Assembly: GCA_021229015.1 (NCBI GenBank)
Contig: CM037789.1
Location: 41,204,926 to 41,268,925 of the forward strand
Source of the DNA: Solen grandis
Lineage: Eukaryota > Mollusca > Bivalvia > Adapedonta > Solenidae
Reading direction: 5' to 3'
DNA length: 64,000 bases
This document shows positions 50,260-59,402 of this stretch, one piece after another. Below the pieces are notes generated by a model. The model did no database searches, was not told where the DNA came from, and worked only from the letters and a program-made list of their open reading frames with translations. The position numbers and the translations under genes were made by a program. How positions within the stretch are numbered: the stretch's first letter is position 1; the number at the start of each line of letters is the position of its first letter.

Positions 50260-51472
50260 AAGAGGGCCATGATGGCCCTGAAACGCTCACCTGAGTACCA
50301 TTGCTACAACTGATTACAAAGTTTTTAAACAGACAAGAATTCTGATATAACTCAATCTTAAACATTTTAGCCCTGACAATACTACACACAAAATATATAA
50401 GCACTGGGCCTTATGGTTTCAGAGGAGAAGACTTAGTGCGGGGTCATTTATCTCCAAAGGGCTATGATTTGAACAATCTTGATAATGAACCCTTAGATGA
50501 TGCTACATACCAAAAATCTAAGCTATAGGCCTTATGGATTCATAGTAGAAGATTTTTTTTAAAGATTTTCCTATATAACTCTATGTAAAACAAGTGACCC
50601 CTGGTGCGGGGGCATTTATCACCATAAACTCATGATTTGTACAATCTTGGTAATGAACTATAAGATGATGCTACATACCAAATATCTAATCTCTAGGCCT
50701 TATGGATTCATAGAAGAAGATTTTTAAAGATTTTCCTATATAACTCTATGTTAAACAAGTGACCCCTGGTGCGGGGGCATTTATCACCATAGGGTCATGA
50801 TTTGAACAATCTTGGTAATGAACCATAAGATGATGCTACATACCAAATATCTTATCTCTAGGCCTTATGGATTCATAGAAGAAGATTTTTAAAGATTTTC
50901 CTATATAACTCTATGTAAAACAAGTGACCCCTATTGCGGGGGCATTTATCACCATTTGGCTATGATTTGAACAATCTTGGTAATGAACCATTAGATGATG
51001 CTACATATGAAATATCTAAGCTCTAGGCCTTATGGATTCATAGAAAAAGATTTTTAAAGTTTTTCCTATATAAATCTATGTAAAACAAGTGACCCCTGGT
51101 GCGGGGGCATTTATCACCGTAGGGCTATGATTTGTACAATCTTGGTAATGGCCCATAAGATGATGCTACATACCAAATATCTAAGCTCTAGGCCTTGCAG
51201 TTTTGCAGAAGAAGATATTCAAAGTTTGCATTTTTAAAATCTATTTTTAGCTCCTGTGACCTAATTATGCAATAGACCAGAACCATTTATACAACTTTAG
51301 TAGAGCTTCATCCAAGGAACATTCCTGCAAAATATTTTTCAAATTGGCCAAGCTGTTTAGGAGGAGATGTTGTTTGAAGCAATTGTTGACGCTGGACGCA
51401 CGCACGCACGCACGCCAGACAAAAGGCGATCAGAAAAGCTCACCTTGAGCACGTTGTGCTCATGTGAGCTAA
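50260..51472 (+). repeat. Dispersed element with 165-bp internal tandem repeat
   Basis: It begins agagggccatgatggccct and gctcacctgag. It ends gacgctggacgcacgcacgc and a hairpin, agctcac (51437-51443) with gtgagct (51464-51470), and inside it gagcac with gtgctc. Five units start at 50431, 50596, 50761, 50926 and 51091, exactly 165 bp apart, each carrying gacccctggtgcgggggcat and tatggattcatag. The 5' and 3' ends recur in the element at 63275-64000. I see no ORF and cannot assign a class. The end hairpin followed by CTAA recalls Helitron ends but the spacing does not fit. Confidence 0.75.
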
Positions 51473-52642
51473 AAATAACAAATACCCAAGCATACTTTGA
51501 AAATCACACAAACACACAAATTTGGTCTACCTATCTTACCAAGGCTTTAGATGTGTTTCTCATACTTCACTATGACATGTATATGCAAAGTGTTGTCATA
51601 TCAAGGTAAATTTTCTGTGGTATATGTTTTTGAACCTCAGTATGAAATTCAGCTTTAAAACTAACCATTATTTCAACCCCTAAACCAAACCACATAAACT
51701 AACACTAACCCTAACCCAAACCCCTACCCTCAGCCTAACCCAAATACTGAAAAAGACAAACCAAAGTGCAAATTTGCTAACTAGGAAAAGGACAAGACCC
51801 GTAAGTCAGATAAGATGTTTTAAAGTTTACCACAATTGTGGTGACTTCTCCCCTGGCCATGATTGGGACACTTGAGAGAGTGACACACCCCTTACTATCA
51901 TCCTGTTATCACATACTGATGAGAAAACTATGTACACCAACCTCACATGGTCTTCAATGGGAAAATTGCAAAATAGAGGGCAGATTAAGGTCATCATGAT
52001 CAGATGAAAACCCTGCTAAAGTCTAAATAATAACTGAATAGATGCAATTTAACATCATATGAAACAACTGTAACACATGATCAGCCTGCAAGACAGTCTC
52101 AGTCTGATCCAACTGACCATCAGATCCTGATTAATCTGAATCAAAGGACTGACCACTGATAATCATGCTATATCCCATGAACTGGTTTCCAGTTGACTAC
52201 AGGGCCCACCTCAGAAGCAAAAGGGAGTCGGATTAGATTATGTTGAGTGGGAAACAATTTCTCTTTCTTTATTACATAAACAGAATCATGAACATTTTCA
52301 ATGTACAGGTGATTCCTGGTACAGAAAGCTCCTTGCTTGGCACTCAGCATGTATACAGAGAAATAGCAGAATGGCAGCACAATATCTGTCTCTAAATAAC
52401 TAAAATATTAAATACACAGAAGCAGTCTGATCAGGGTCTCCTCTGTTTGCAGTATTAAAGCTCAGCTTTTACACAGTCTGCATGGCAAAGAAAAGTCTGT
52501 TGTTTCTTATACTATTTTAAGTTCAATACTTTAATATTCATCATGTCATAAATATGTACATGAATATTTATGAGGTAAAGCTTATCTCATATACTTAGTC
52601 ATTTTAAGCACAATATTAGCTAAACACAGTTGATCAATCACT

Positions 52643-52673
<31 letters not shown>

Positions 52674-52880
52674 TCTGTATATCCACACAAGGAACTCCCC
52701 CTATTAGAACAACACAGAAGACTTTAATATTGGTACCTAAATATAGTAAAACAAAGATCATGCCAAGTGATAAAACATGAATGATCAGATATTTAAAGAT
52801 TTGCACCTACTCATTACATTATACCCATCATCAATGGGCAATGTACCTCCCCACCCTTGCCAAACACACAATTAATCAGT
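51473..52880. other. Non-coding sequence with short repeats
   Basis: It holds a degenerate telomere-like patch (cactaaccctaacccaaacc, about 51702), a C run of 27 (52647-52673), a fragment shared with SINE-C (cttgcttggcactcagcatg at about 52332, plus orientation), and a dispersed repeat at 52425-52590. That repeat matches 60713-60887 (gggtctcctctgtttgc and tattcat-rich 3' part). No gene is supported. Confidence 0.5.
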
Positions 52881-52899
52881 ACTACTAACTCCCCACCCC

Positions 52900-52905
52900 T
52901 TTATT
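52900..52905 (-). promoter_or_regulatory. Candidate poly(A) signal AATAAA for the minus-strand gene
   Basis: The complement of tttatt. It lies about 270 bp beyond the stop codon of the terminal exon at 53176-53234, a reasonable 3' UTR length. Confidence 0.4.
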
Positions 52906-53175
52906 TGTCTGTAACATGTCATATACAAGTACATGTATGTACTGTTAATAAGGCCGATGACATGAAATAAACCAGTAATACAAAAACCATAAACAAACAT
53001 ATCCAAACCTGAACTATAATCAATACACTGAAGTACAAACATACAGCAGTTTAAATATACCCAAACACTGACCTTTCATTCTTATTTCATGAAGTCAAAT
53101 TTGACCTACCACCAGTATAAAAGCAGCTGATTAACCTGAAATAAACTGCAATGTTTAAAGACTGTATATGGAACA

Positions 53176-53234
53176 TCAACAGACTTTTTTAGAAGGTAAA
53201 GTGATATCACTTTTAGGACTCCATTCCGAGAAGG
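53176..53234 (-). CDS. Candidate terminal exon of an unidentified gene
   Basis: On the minus strand the acceptor is tactgtttttattttgtag. The exon then has two bases (CC) completing a codon, 18 codons reading FSEWSPKSDITLPSKKVC, and TGA. Its entry phase equals the exit phase of the exon at 54222-54279 (one base left over). The joint codon is TCC (Ser). The intron between them is 987 bp and contains an inverted repeat. I do not recognise the protein. The evidence is splice signals, phase agreement and protein-like composition, not homology. Confidence 0.55.
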
Positions 53235-53330
53235 CTACAAAATAAAAACAGTAGAAAGGTATTCCTCATGTATAATTATATGCTTAGCTATGTATACATT
53301 CAATCAAGTTCTTCCAGTATAACCTGAAGA

Positions 53331-53452
53331 GGTCTGGCACAAAAGGTGGGTTATAAATCACTATTTATAATATATTAAGATAATGATTTAAGAATCACCT
53401 TTTGTAATAATATTAAATATATTGATTTATGAAGCACCTTTCGTGCCAGACC
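53331..53452. repeat. Imperfect inverted repeat, 30-bp arms
   Basis: ggtctggcacaaaaggtg (from 53331) through ataaatca (to 53360) is matched inverted by tgatttat (53423) through cacctttcgtgccagacc (to 53452), with about 4 mismatches. A third, partial copy of the right arm (gatttaagaatcacctttt, about 53385-53403) lies in the loop. It would form a hairpin in the gene's last intron and could be a small MITE. Confidence 0.65.
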
Positions 53453-54221
53453 TTTTGGGTATAAGAAATTTAAATTCATATTTACCTTTAGGGTGTAAGA
53501 CTTTGATTTGAGCCAACTCATGATGAACCTTGTATACCAAGTGTCAGTTTTGATGATACATACACACGTCAAATCAAGAAATACAAACTTCTTTCAACAC
53601 ATTGCCAAAACTGTTACCCATATGTATTTAAATCCATAATGAATTGCAATCTTTAACATATTCTGTCACAAACTGCGGTATTATCTTTCTGATGCTACAG
53701 TATGTACACTTTTTTCTATAAATTCAGATATTCCTATAAACAATATTCACAATATATGCTGAAATCAATTTTTTATCGCTCCTGCATTCTTTTCTCCCAC
53801 GGATTATTCAATGTATAACTGCAGCTTTTTTACCGGCTCCCTCCGTCAATGGATTAAGCAGTTATGTGGTACAGCTAACATAGGCTTATCTACTATCTAT
53901 GTTTACTTAGTGGTAAACTTAAAACTGTCAAACGCCCCATAACATTGGTGGCCAACCGACCACGACAGGTATGTCGCCCCCATTGTAGCACCTAAGACAT
54001 TTAAATACCTATAGTATGTATGACAAATGTTGGTCCCATATTTCAGCCATTCATTTGAAGGACCTAGTTATGTATTATTTTTCAACAGGGGTATTGTAAT
54101 AGCAGAGTACTGGTAGGCTTTCAAATCTTAATAAAAGTCTATGCCCCTGGGGATTTGTATACAGGTGTTATATATGTATCAATCAAAATAGGTCATTCAC
54201 AGAAATAGAAAGTATTCTTAC

Positions 54222-54279
54222 ATATGAAGGATGCTGTTGGCAGGGGGTTGACAAGTTTTCTGTAGTGTTTCACCACAAT
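54222..54279 (-). CDS. Candidate internal exon of the unidentified minus-strand gene
   Basis: On the minus strand a C/T-rich stretch (tcttttcccttcctctcc) and ttgccag precede the exon. It encodes IVVKHYRKLVNPLPTASFI plus one base and ends at GTAAGA, a good donor. It enters in phase 0, which fits the exon at 54390-54468 across a 110-bp intron, and leaves in phase 1, which fits the terminal exon. No family was recognised. Confidence 0.55.
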
Positions 54280-54389
54280 CTGGCAAGTGGTTTTGGAGAG
54301 GAAGGGAAAAGAATCGCAACGGGTTCTATATGTACAAAAAGCAAAGGGTCGTAACAATTAGAGCATTATGCAAATTATAGTGATCAAAC

Positions 54390-54468
54390 ATGAATGACTG
54401 ACTCCCTGATCTTTTCTATTTCATCAGTCAGGGCATTTGGGGATGATGCCTTGACAAACACAGGCAGA
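54390..54468 (-). CDS. Candidate internal exon of the unidentified minus-strand gene
   Basis: After the acceptor tgtctgtcag the exon has one base (T), then 26 codons beginning LPVFVKASSPNAL and ending EIEKIRESVIH. It stops at GTTTGA, a weak donor. An alternative donor three codons earlier keeps the same phase. The one-base entry fits the two-base exit of the exon at 59249-59402 (joint codon AGT, Ser). The acidic-basic pattern suggests an amphipathic helix continuing into the next exon. Confidence 0.5.
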
Positions 54469-55452
54469 CTGACAGACAAATGGTGAATCAAAAACTAATA
54501 TGTCTTCAAAATAGAAGGATGGGGTGGAGGGTAGACATATAACACAATCAGTTTATGTGCTGATTTTTTATCTCCTGTAATGTAATGTACTAAGCCTGCA
54601 GCCATAAAAAATAAGGGAAGAAATGACTCTAGTATTTCGATAAAATCCAACTATCAACATAGATGTGATCATCTCAAAATGAAGGACCACTATACACCAT
54701 CCATAATTAACCAAGCCTCGCTGGGAACCAGTCGCTCCCAAAATCATCCCAGTGGAACAAGCCAATAGGAGTTCCAACCTCCATAATCACCTTGATGATT
54801 GAACTGAGTCTCACTTAAAACATACAACCAAATCTGATTCAGATCAGTATAAAACTAGATTATTCTATATTTTAAAATATAAGCTAAGGCTATCACTGAA
54901 GGTGACGAATATCCACCATTGCACACATAATTATGTGCACTCATGCACATATACATTTTGTGTCATTGTTTCTTACAAAGCAAAAGACATATTTAAAAAA
55001 AATAGGACACTCCTGTAAAAGCCAGTGGAAAAGAATGAAAAAATCAGAGAAAAATGTAACCACATTATGAAATAATCATTTCTCATTTATTATTTTTAGT
55101 TTGATATATTTTAAAAATTATTTTAAATCATAATTCAATTAACCAGTAAAGGAGGAAAACAACACATTTTATATAGTTATCAGCATGCAGGTACCGGTAC
55201 TTTCTATTTTACATAAAACATTTTTATTTCTTGACTTATTTTAATATATTTGATACACATGATAGGGTATCATTTTGAGGATATTGTAATGTTCTATTGT
55301 AAGGTAACTTAACTTTCACATAAAACTGTCTTCAATGGAAAATGAGATCTTTGAAAATGTGACTTTGCAAGAACTGAACAATTTGTTACAAGCTTTGCAA
55401 GATTTAGACTAGCTGCCAATCTTTGTTTGAAATAGTCTTTGATAAAGAGGTC

Positions 55453-55691
55453 TTAAAGGAATACGCTCGGCTGAAATGAAAATTTAACCATCAATAAACC
55501 TTTTAGTGTAGATCACTTTGACATGACTTTCATTTTCATACACGCTATATTTGTGAAGATATAGCTGTTTAAAGTTTGTGATTTCGATCGGCTATGGCCG
55601 CCGCCATCTTTGTTCATGTTTATCTTTCTGTGACGTCACAAATACCCATTGAACCATATCCCGATCGATTAATAGGGGTTGTGATAAAAGC
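55453..55691 (+). mobile_element. Solo left end related to the TTAA/TIR element
   Basis: It begins with the same 22 bp as the element to its right (TTAAAGGAATACGCTCGGC and on). It then diverges into different sequence that contains a YY1-type site (gccgccatctt, 55600-55610) and a CRE palindrome (tgacgtca, 55631-55638). No matching right end was found beyond 57255. It is therefore either a truncated relative into which the next element inserted, or the outer end of a composite. Confidence 0.6.
55600..55638. promoter_or_regulatory. YY1-type and CRE-type motifs
   Basis: gccgccatctt is the complement of the YY1 consensus AAGATGGCGGC, and 20 bp further lies the full CRE palindrome TGACGTCA. Motif identity is seen directly; promoter function is inference. 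Confidence 0.45.
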
Positions 55692-55842
55692 ATTAAAGGA
55701 ATACGCTCGGCTGATTACAACTAGGTTTCAATTGAAAGATATTGATGTAAATAAACCAATTAAATTTCTCATTTCATTGAATCAATCGTAATAAGAAAGA
55801 AATTGTAAGTTAAAGACGTCTATTTAAACCAATTTGCTCCGC
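55692..55842 (+). repeat. Left terminal inverted repeat of the TIR element
   Basis: About 151 bp, from attaaaggaatacgctcggc to aatttgctccgcg. It is about 95% identical to the reverse complement of 57104-57255. Confidence 0.9.
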
Positions 55843-56554
55843 GATATTTTTTATTTCTATAATACATCTTTGTCATTTTTACAGTGAAATGCTTGCAACT
55901 GCGGTTATTGAAAAGTTGTGTGGTGTTAAACTGATTGGATAAGAAATCACTGGCAAGCCTTTGTAACAGAATAAGCGTCATATAAAATCGCACCTCAGGG
56001 CCATAAAACACGGCCATAAAACGAAGCGTGCGACCGAGTCACCATGTCAACAGACAATTGATGTGCACGTTTTACTGAAACGGACATGTAGAGTATAATC
56101 ATCACCACAAACATACTAAATGCATTATATAAATATGAAAGAAAAGTGTTGAATCCACGTTTTTTAAAATTATATATATAAAAGTATCGTATCGCAATGA
56201 GCTCATGTTATTGTGATATACAGAACGTAGTTAGCATAATTTACATTATTTTGCTAAATTGCGAGCAATTAGGTGTGTTAATCATAATTACAACACGGTG
56301 TCTCTTTGATTCGTCTCTATAGTATTTCACAGTTACCGTTATTGCAATTAGATTTCTACTTACATGATACCGCTCCTTTTATATATTTATGTTTGATTAA
56401 AAAGCTGTTTAAAAATTGTAATGATTTGCGCAATTAAAATAGCGATGTTTGTGAGAATGTGCATAAATGATTGCGTGACAAGGGGTATTGACTTTAGTTA
56501 TGGTTCGATCACTATAGCAGGAAGTTTAATAAAGTTTTTGAGATATTTCTTAAA

Positions 56555-56890
56555 ATGGAGTGTATAGTTCCTTACGACTTGGAGCCCGAATATACTGAGG
56601 AAGAGCTGCAACTGCTTCAAGACAATGACGTACGGGAGGAGGAATATTTATGTGCTGAGGACTTTTGTCTGTGTGATAACTGTGTTATGATGCCATCCAA
56701 TATGGAAAATGTATGTTGCAAATCGAGTGACTTGGTTGTTGGAAACTTAGATGAACTTACGTGCATTACGAACCATACGGACTTTCACACCTTAGTTCTG
56801 AATGATTCTGTTTTAGAAGTTGCATTCATTACCATTCTGGCATACAAAGGTCATAGGACGAGGGCTCCAGACTCTCTCACTCACGAGTAA
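56555..56890 (+). CDS. P2X7 receptor C-terminal-domain-like protein, partial (111 codons)
   Basis: The ATG at 56555 is the first in frame after a stop. An acidic N-terminal part (DLEPEYTEEELQLLQ, residues 8-22) precedes the Cys cluster C38, C40, C43 (FCLCDNCVMM), C54-C55 (ENVCCK) and C70 in CITNHTDFHTLVLNDSVLE. Human P2X7's cytoplasmic ballast domain has the same order: a CxCxxC-like cluster, a CC pair, and CIT...F..LVL...VL. Stand-alone proteins with this domain are common in invertebrates, and their function is unclear. The frame closes at residue 111, well short of the rest of the domain. The terminal bases gagtaagaa can be read as a splice donor (GTAAGA at 56886), so this is probably a first exon whose partners are missing. 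No signal peptide or membrane segment is seen. Confidence 0.6.
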   Translation: MECIVPYDLEPEYTEEELQLLQDNDVREEEYLCAEDFCLCDNCVMMPSNMENVCCKSSDLVVGNLDELTCITNHTDFHTLVLNDSVLEVAFITILAYKGHRTRAPDSLTHE

Positions 56891-56896
56891 GAAAAC

Positions 56897-56902
56897 AATA
56901 AA
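56897..56902 (+). promoter_or_regulatory. Poly(A) signal AATAAA after the P2X7-like ORF
   Basis: It lies six bases past the stop codon. Minus-strand signals (tttatt at about 56922) also occur here, so the spot could serve convergent transcripts. It may be chance in AT-rich DNA. Confidence 0.35.
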
Positions 56903-57020
56903 ATGATCATAGTTTAATCTTTTATTAATATATTTTCATCACATTCAAATAATAAACATTTTTCAAACAATTTCTCCACAACACACGTAATTCCCTTCTA
57001 TATTTCAATGTATGTACGCA

Positions 57021-57071
57021 ACCGGAAGTGTGTCTGTGACGTCACGATTGTTGAAAAAAAGTCTCGCGAGA
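57021..57071. promoter_or_regulatory. Promoter-type motif cluster: ETS, CRE, TCTCGCGAGA
   Basis: accggaagtg (57021-57030, ETS/GABP consensus), tgacgtca (57037-57044, CRE palindrome) and tctcgcgaga (57062-57071, the palindromic CGCG promoter element) lie within 51 bp, just inside the right arm. All three are known from CpG-type bidirectional metazoan promoters. The cluster is 3' of the P2X7-like ORF, so it would drive transcription out through the right arm or antisense to the ORF. Confidence 0.55.
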
Positions 57072-57103
57072 CCACGAGACGTAAACAATGTCTGCGCCCA
57101 TGT

Positions 57104-57255
57104 CTCGGAGCAAATTGGTGTAAATAGACGTCTTTAACTTGCAATTTCTTTCTTATTACGATTGATTCAATGAAATGAGTAATTAAATTGGTTTATTTAC
57201 ATCAATATCTTTCAATTAAAACCTAGTTGTTATCAGCCGAGCGTATTCCTTTAAT
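57104..57255 (-). repeat. Right terminal inverted repeat of the TIR element
   Basis: The inverted partner of 55692-55842. It ends agccgagcgtattcctttaa. Confidence 0.9.
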
Positions 57256-57929
57256 AATTATATGCTGGAGCAAAGTTGAGTAAAGTATGTATACAAGCAA
57301 GTACAAATGTATGTTGCAATTTTGTTTTAATCATATTTTTGTACTAGATTATTTTGATGTATCATAAATAGGGAAAATATAATTTTTTGTGGAATTTTGA
57401 ATATGGAGACCAATTTTAATTAAAGAAATTGACTGAGAACCATAACAACATGACTACATACTCAAAATTTACAAAGAAAAACAATTTTCCATGTCAGTTA
57501 CTATTTTGCCAAATTAAAAGAGGAAAACAAATTGCATGTGCATGACTGGATAACAGAGCTTTTTATACGGTTAAGAAAATATTTAATAAATTTGAAAGCC
57601 ACATGAATACAATGACCATTCTTCAACTCTTCAACTGCAGAATAAGGTTATTAACTGTTCCACCTATATATGGATCAATATAATCAAAGTACTGAGACAC
57701 TGAACACAGCAGGGTTTATTCACATGTATCGAGAGATTGCGGAATGTCTTTTTCAAATCTAAGCTAGAATTTTGTATGATACTGTAAGCTAGATAAGCTA
57801 TTACTAAGCTAGGATTTAGAACCACTGCATTTTCAGGACATTATTTTAATTATATTTTCATGTCATGAATATTCATGATCTTAATTTACTGAACTTTGAA
57901 AAATAAAACATTTTTCTTTGCCATACAGA
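57256..57929. other. Non-coding intronic sequence
   Basis: AT-rich, no exon signals of note. Confidence 0.45.
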
Positions 57930-58247
57930 ATGTGTTTGTTTGTTTGTCTGTAAGGTTTAATATCTCACCGGCACTTATTTCAGTCATTTGGAGACAATGT
58001 CTACTTGAGACAGATATAGTGCTGCCACAATGTAGTATCACACCGCAGACATGTGGCATGATACCACACCCAGCCACATTATCCTGACACCAGGCCATGA
58101 GTCCTGGAACTCCCCTTACATACTGAGTGCCAAGCAAGGGAACTATACCAGTACCATTTTTCACAACTTTGATATGCGGCTGGGGATTGAACCCACAACC
58201 TCCTGCTCCTGAGGCGGACACTCTAACCACTTGGCCACTTGGTCACT
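57930..58247 (-). mobile_element. SINE-C, near full length, minus strand
   Basis: It has the same order as 44708-45025. The head is at the right, with ggccaagtggttagagtg (A box) and ggttcaatcccc (B box, plus 58184-58195), and the (CAAA)n tail is at the left (57930-57950). The two copies are about 80% similar by eye. Confidence 0.85.
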
Positions 58248-58944
58248 GGCAACGGTACAAATTATGTAAAAGCTACAATACTAAATACAAACACAGGAAA
58301 CCTGGAAGGGGATGTCTGATCTGTTTACCAAGGCAACGTGAGGTAAATCATAAATGGTTAAAGCAAATATATATGTTAAAATAATTTGCCACAATCTTCG
58401 AGATCTTGCGAGGCTGGTAGTTCCATGATCTTTATGATATCCTTCTTATAAAACGTAAGGAAAACAATTACATATACTCACATTTGTCTGTACCAACTAT
58501 CTAAGGGGAATACACATTCTGCCTATGATTTAAGCTACGGTACCTTGCATATTATAAAATTTCTATATAAGGTTACCATATCTTGCTCCTAACACACATT
58601 ATTAACAAGAAAGTAAAACTGAAATCAAACACCAACATGCAACAAAATTTGGTTAAAATGTGTCATTAACAAGGCCAATCCATCCAGCGTATTACTACTA
58701 CAACTTGCAACTAGTGGCATATTAAACTTCGCCTTACAAAAATCTGGTGAAAGTGACACAGTAACTTCTATAATTTAGTAATGTTGACTGCAATATTTGG
58801 GGCTAATTTACATATACACTGATATCTATGCTCAGATTCATTTATCCAGTCATTTCAAAATTGGAGGTTGCTCAAGTTTAAGGTTACTCAACTGTTGGCT
58901 TGCTTGTGTTTACTGTTGCTCCGATAGTATTGCACTCAATTGTT
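58248..58944. other. Non-coding intronic sequence
   Basis: No supported exon or repeat. Confidence 0.45.
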
Positions 58945-59195
58945 GACTTCTGTTTACATAAGACAGATACAATGTTGCACCACTGGGATACCAGGCCGTT
59001 GACAAGTGGCGTGATATGAAACCCTGTCACATCTTCCTGGAACTGTGACAACTGCTATTTTATCTTGACAAGAGACATATAACAATACATTTTTAGTTTT
59101 TAATGACTTTGGTGTGTAACAGCCTGGGTTCGAAACCATAACTGGTTACTGGTTGGTAGCCCTAATCACTCCACCACAAAGACCTTAGTTTTTCA
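58945..59195 (-). mobile_element. SINE-C, old diverged copy, minus strand
   Basis: ataagacagatacaatgttg, aagtggcgtgata, cctgtcacatcttcctgg, actttggtgtgtaacagcc and ctgggttcgaaacc (B box on the reverse strand, about 59125) keep the family order with much divergence. Confidence 0.65.
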
Positions 59196-59248
59196 ACTGT
59201 CTGTGTTTACTGTGGATATCATAATTATGACCTTGAACTATGACCTAC

Positions 59249-59402
59249 CTGCTGTTGAGGAAAATCAAGTGACACCAAGAAGTGTGTTCAGTTGCTATGG
59301 AAACAATGTCATCTTTGTGTAAGCGGCTGTATGACACAGGGCGGGACTTGTTTTTTGGTATCTTACATATCTCTTCCTTACAAGAACAACAGGTTGGACT
59401 CA
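59249..59402 (-). CDS. Candidate internal exon of the unidentified minus-strand gene
   Basis: On the minus strand atatggttttttttacag is a strong acceptor and AG|GTAGGT a good donor. The 154-bp exon reads two bases, 50 codons and two bases without a stop. It starts SPTCCSCKEEICKIPK and ends TSWCHLIFLNS. It is GC-richer than its flanks. Its exit phase (two bases) fits the entry of the exon at 54390-54468. An internal GTAAGA (after GAAGAGATAT) could be an alternative donor. The Cys-rich start (CCSC...C) could bind metal, but I do not recognise a family. Further 5' exons must exist, as the entry phase is not zero. Confidence 0.6.

Larger units (their letters stand above)
55692..57255 (+). mobile_element. 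1.56-kb TIR element with TTAA ends, carrying a P2X7 C-terminal-like ORF
   Basis: Arms of about 152 bp (55692-55842 and 57104-57255) are inverted copies with about 7 mismatches. Both ends read TTAA then AGGAATACGCTCGGCTGA going inward, and TTAA is the classical piggyBac target. No transposase is present in the 1.26 kb between the arms. The interior has one clear ORF (56555-56890), a poly(A) signal just after it (aataaa, 56897-56902) and promoter-type motifs at 57021-57071. It sits in the 4.8-kb intron of the minus-strand gene. A non-autonomous element that has captured a host exon is my reading. An autonomous family that normally carries this gene is the alternative. Confidence 0.75.

Noticed and set aside
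50260..51472. Helitron call for the dispersed element
   Set aside because: The 3' hairpin and CTAA are suggestive, but the hairpin abuts the terminus and no 5' TC or Rep/helicase coding is present.
51534..51610. Strong GTAAGA donor on the minus strand
   Set aside because: All frames upstream of it close within a few codons, and no acceptor with an open frame is found.
57886..58230. 114-codon minus ORF, and the similar one at 44693-44887
   Set aside because: Both are SINE-C sequence read on the minus strand. The shared peptide comes from the shared repeat.
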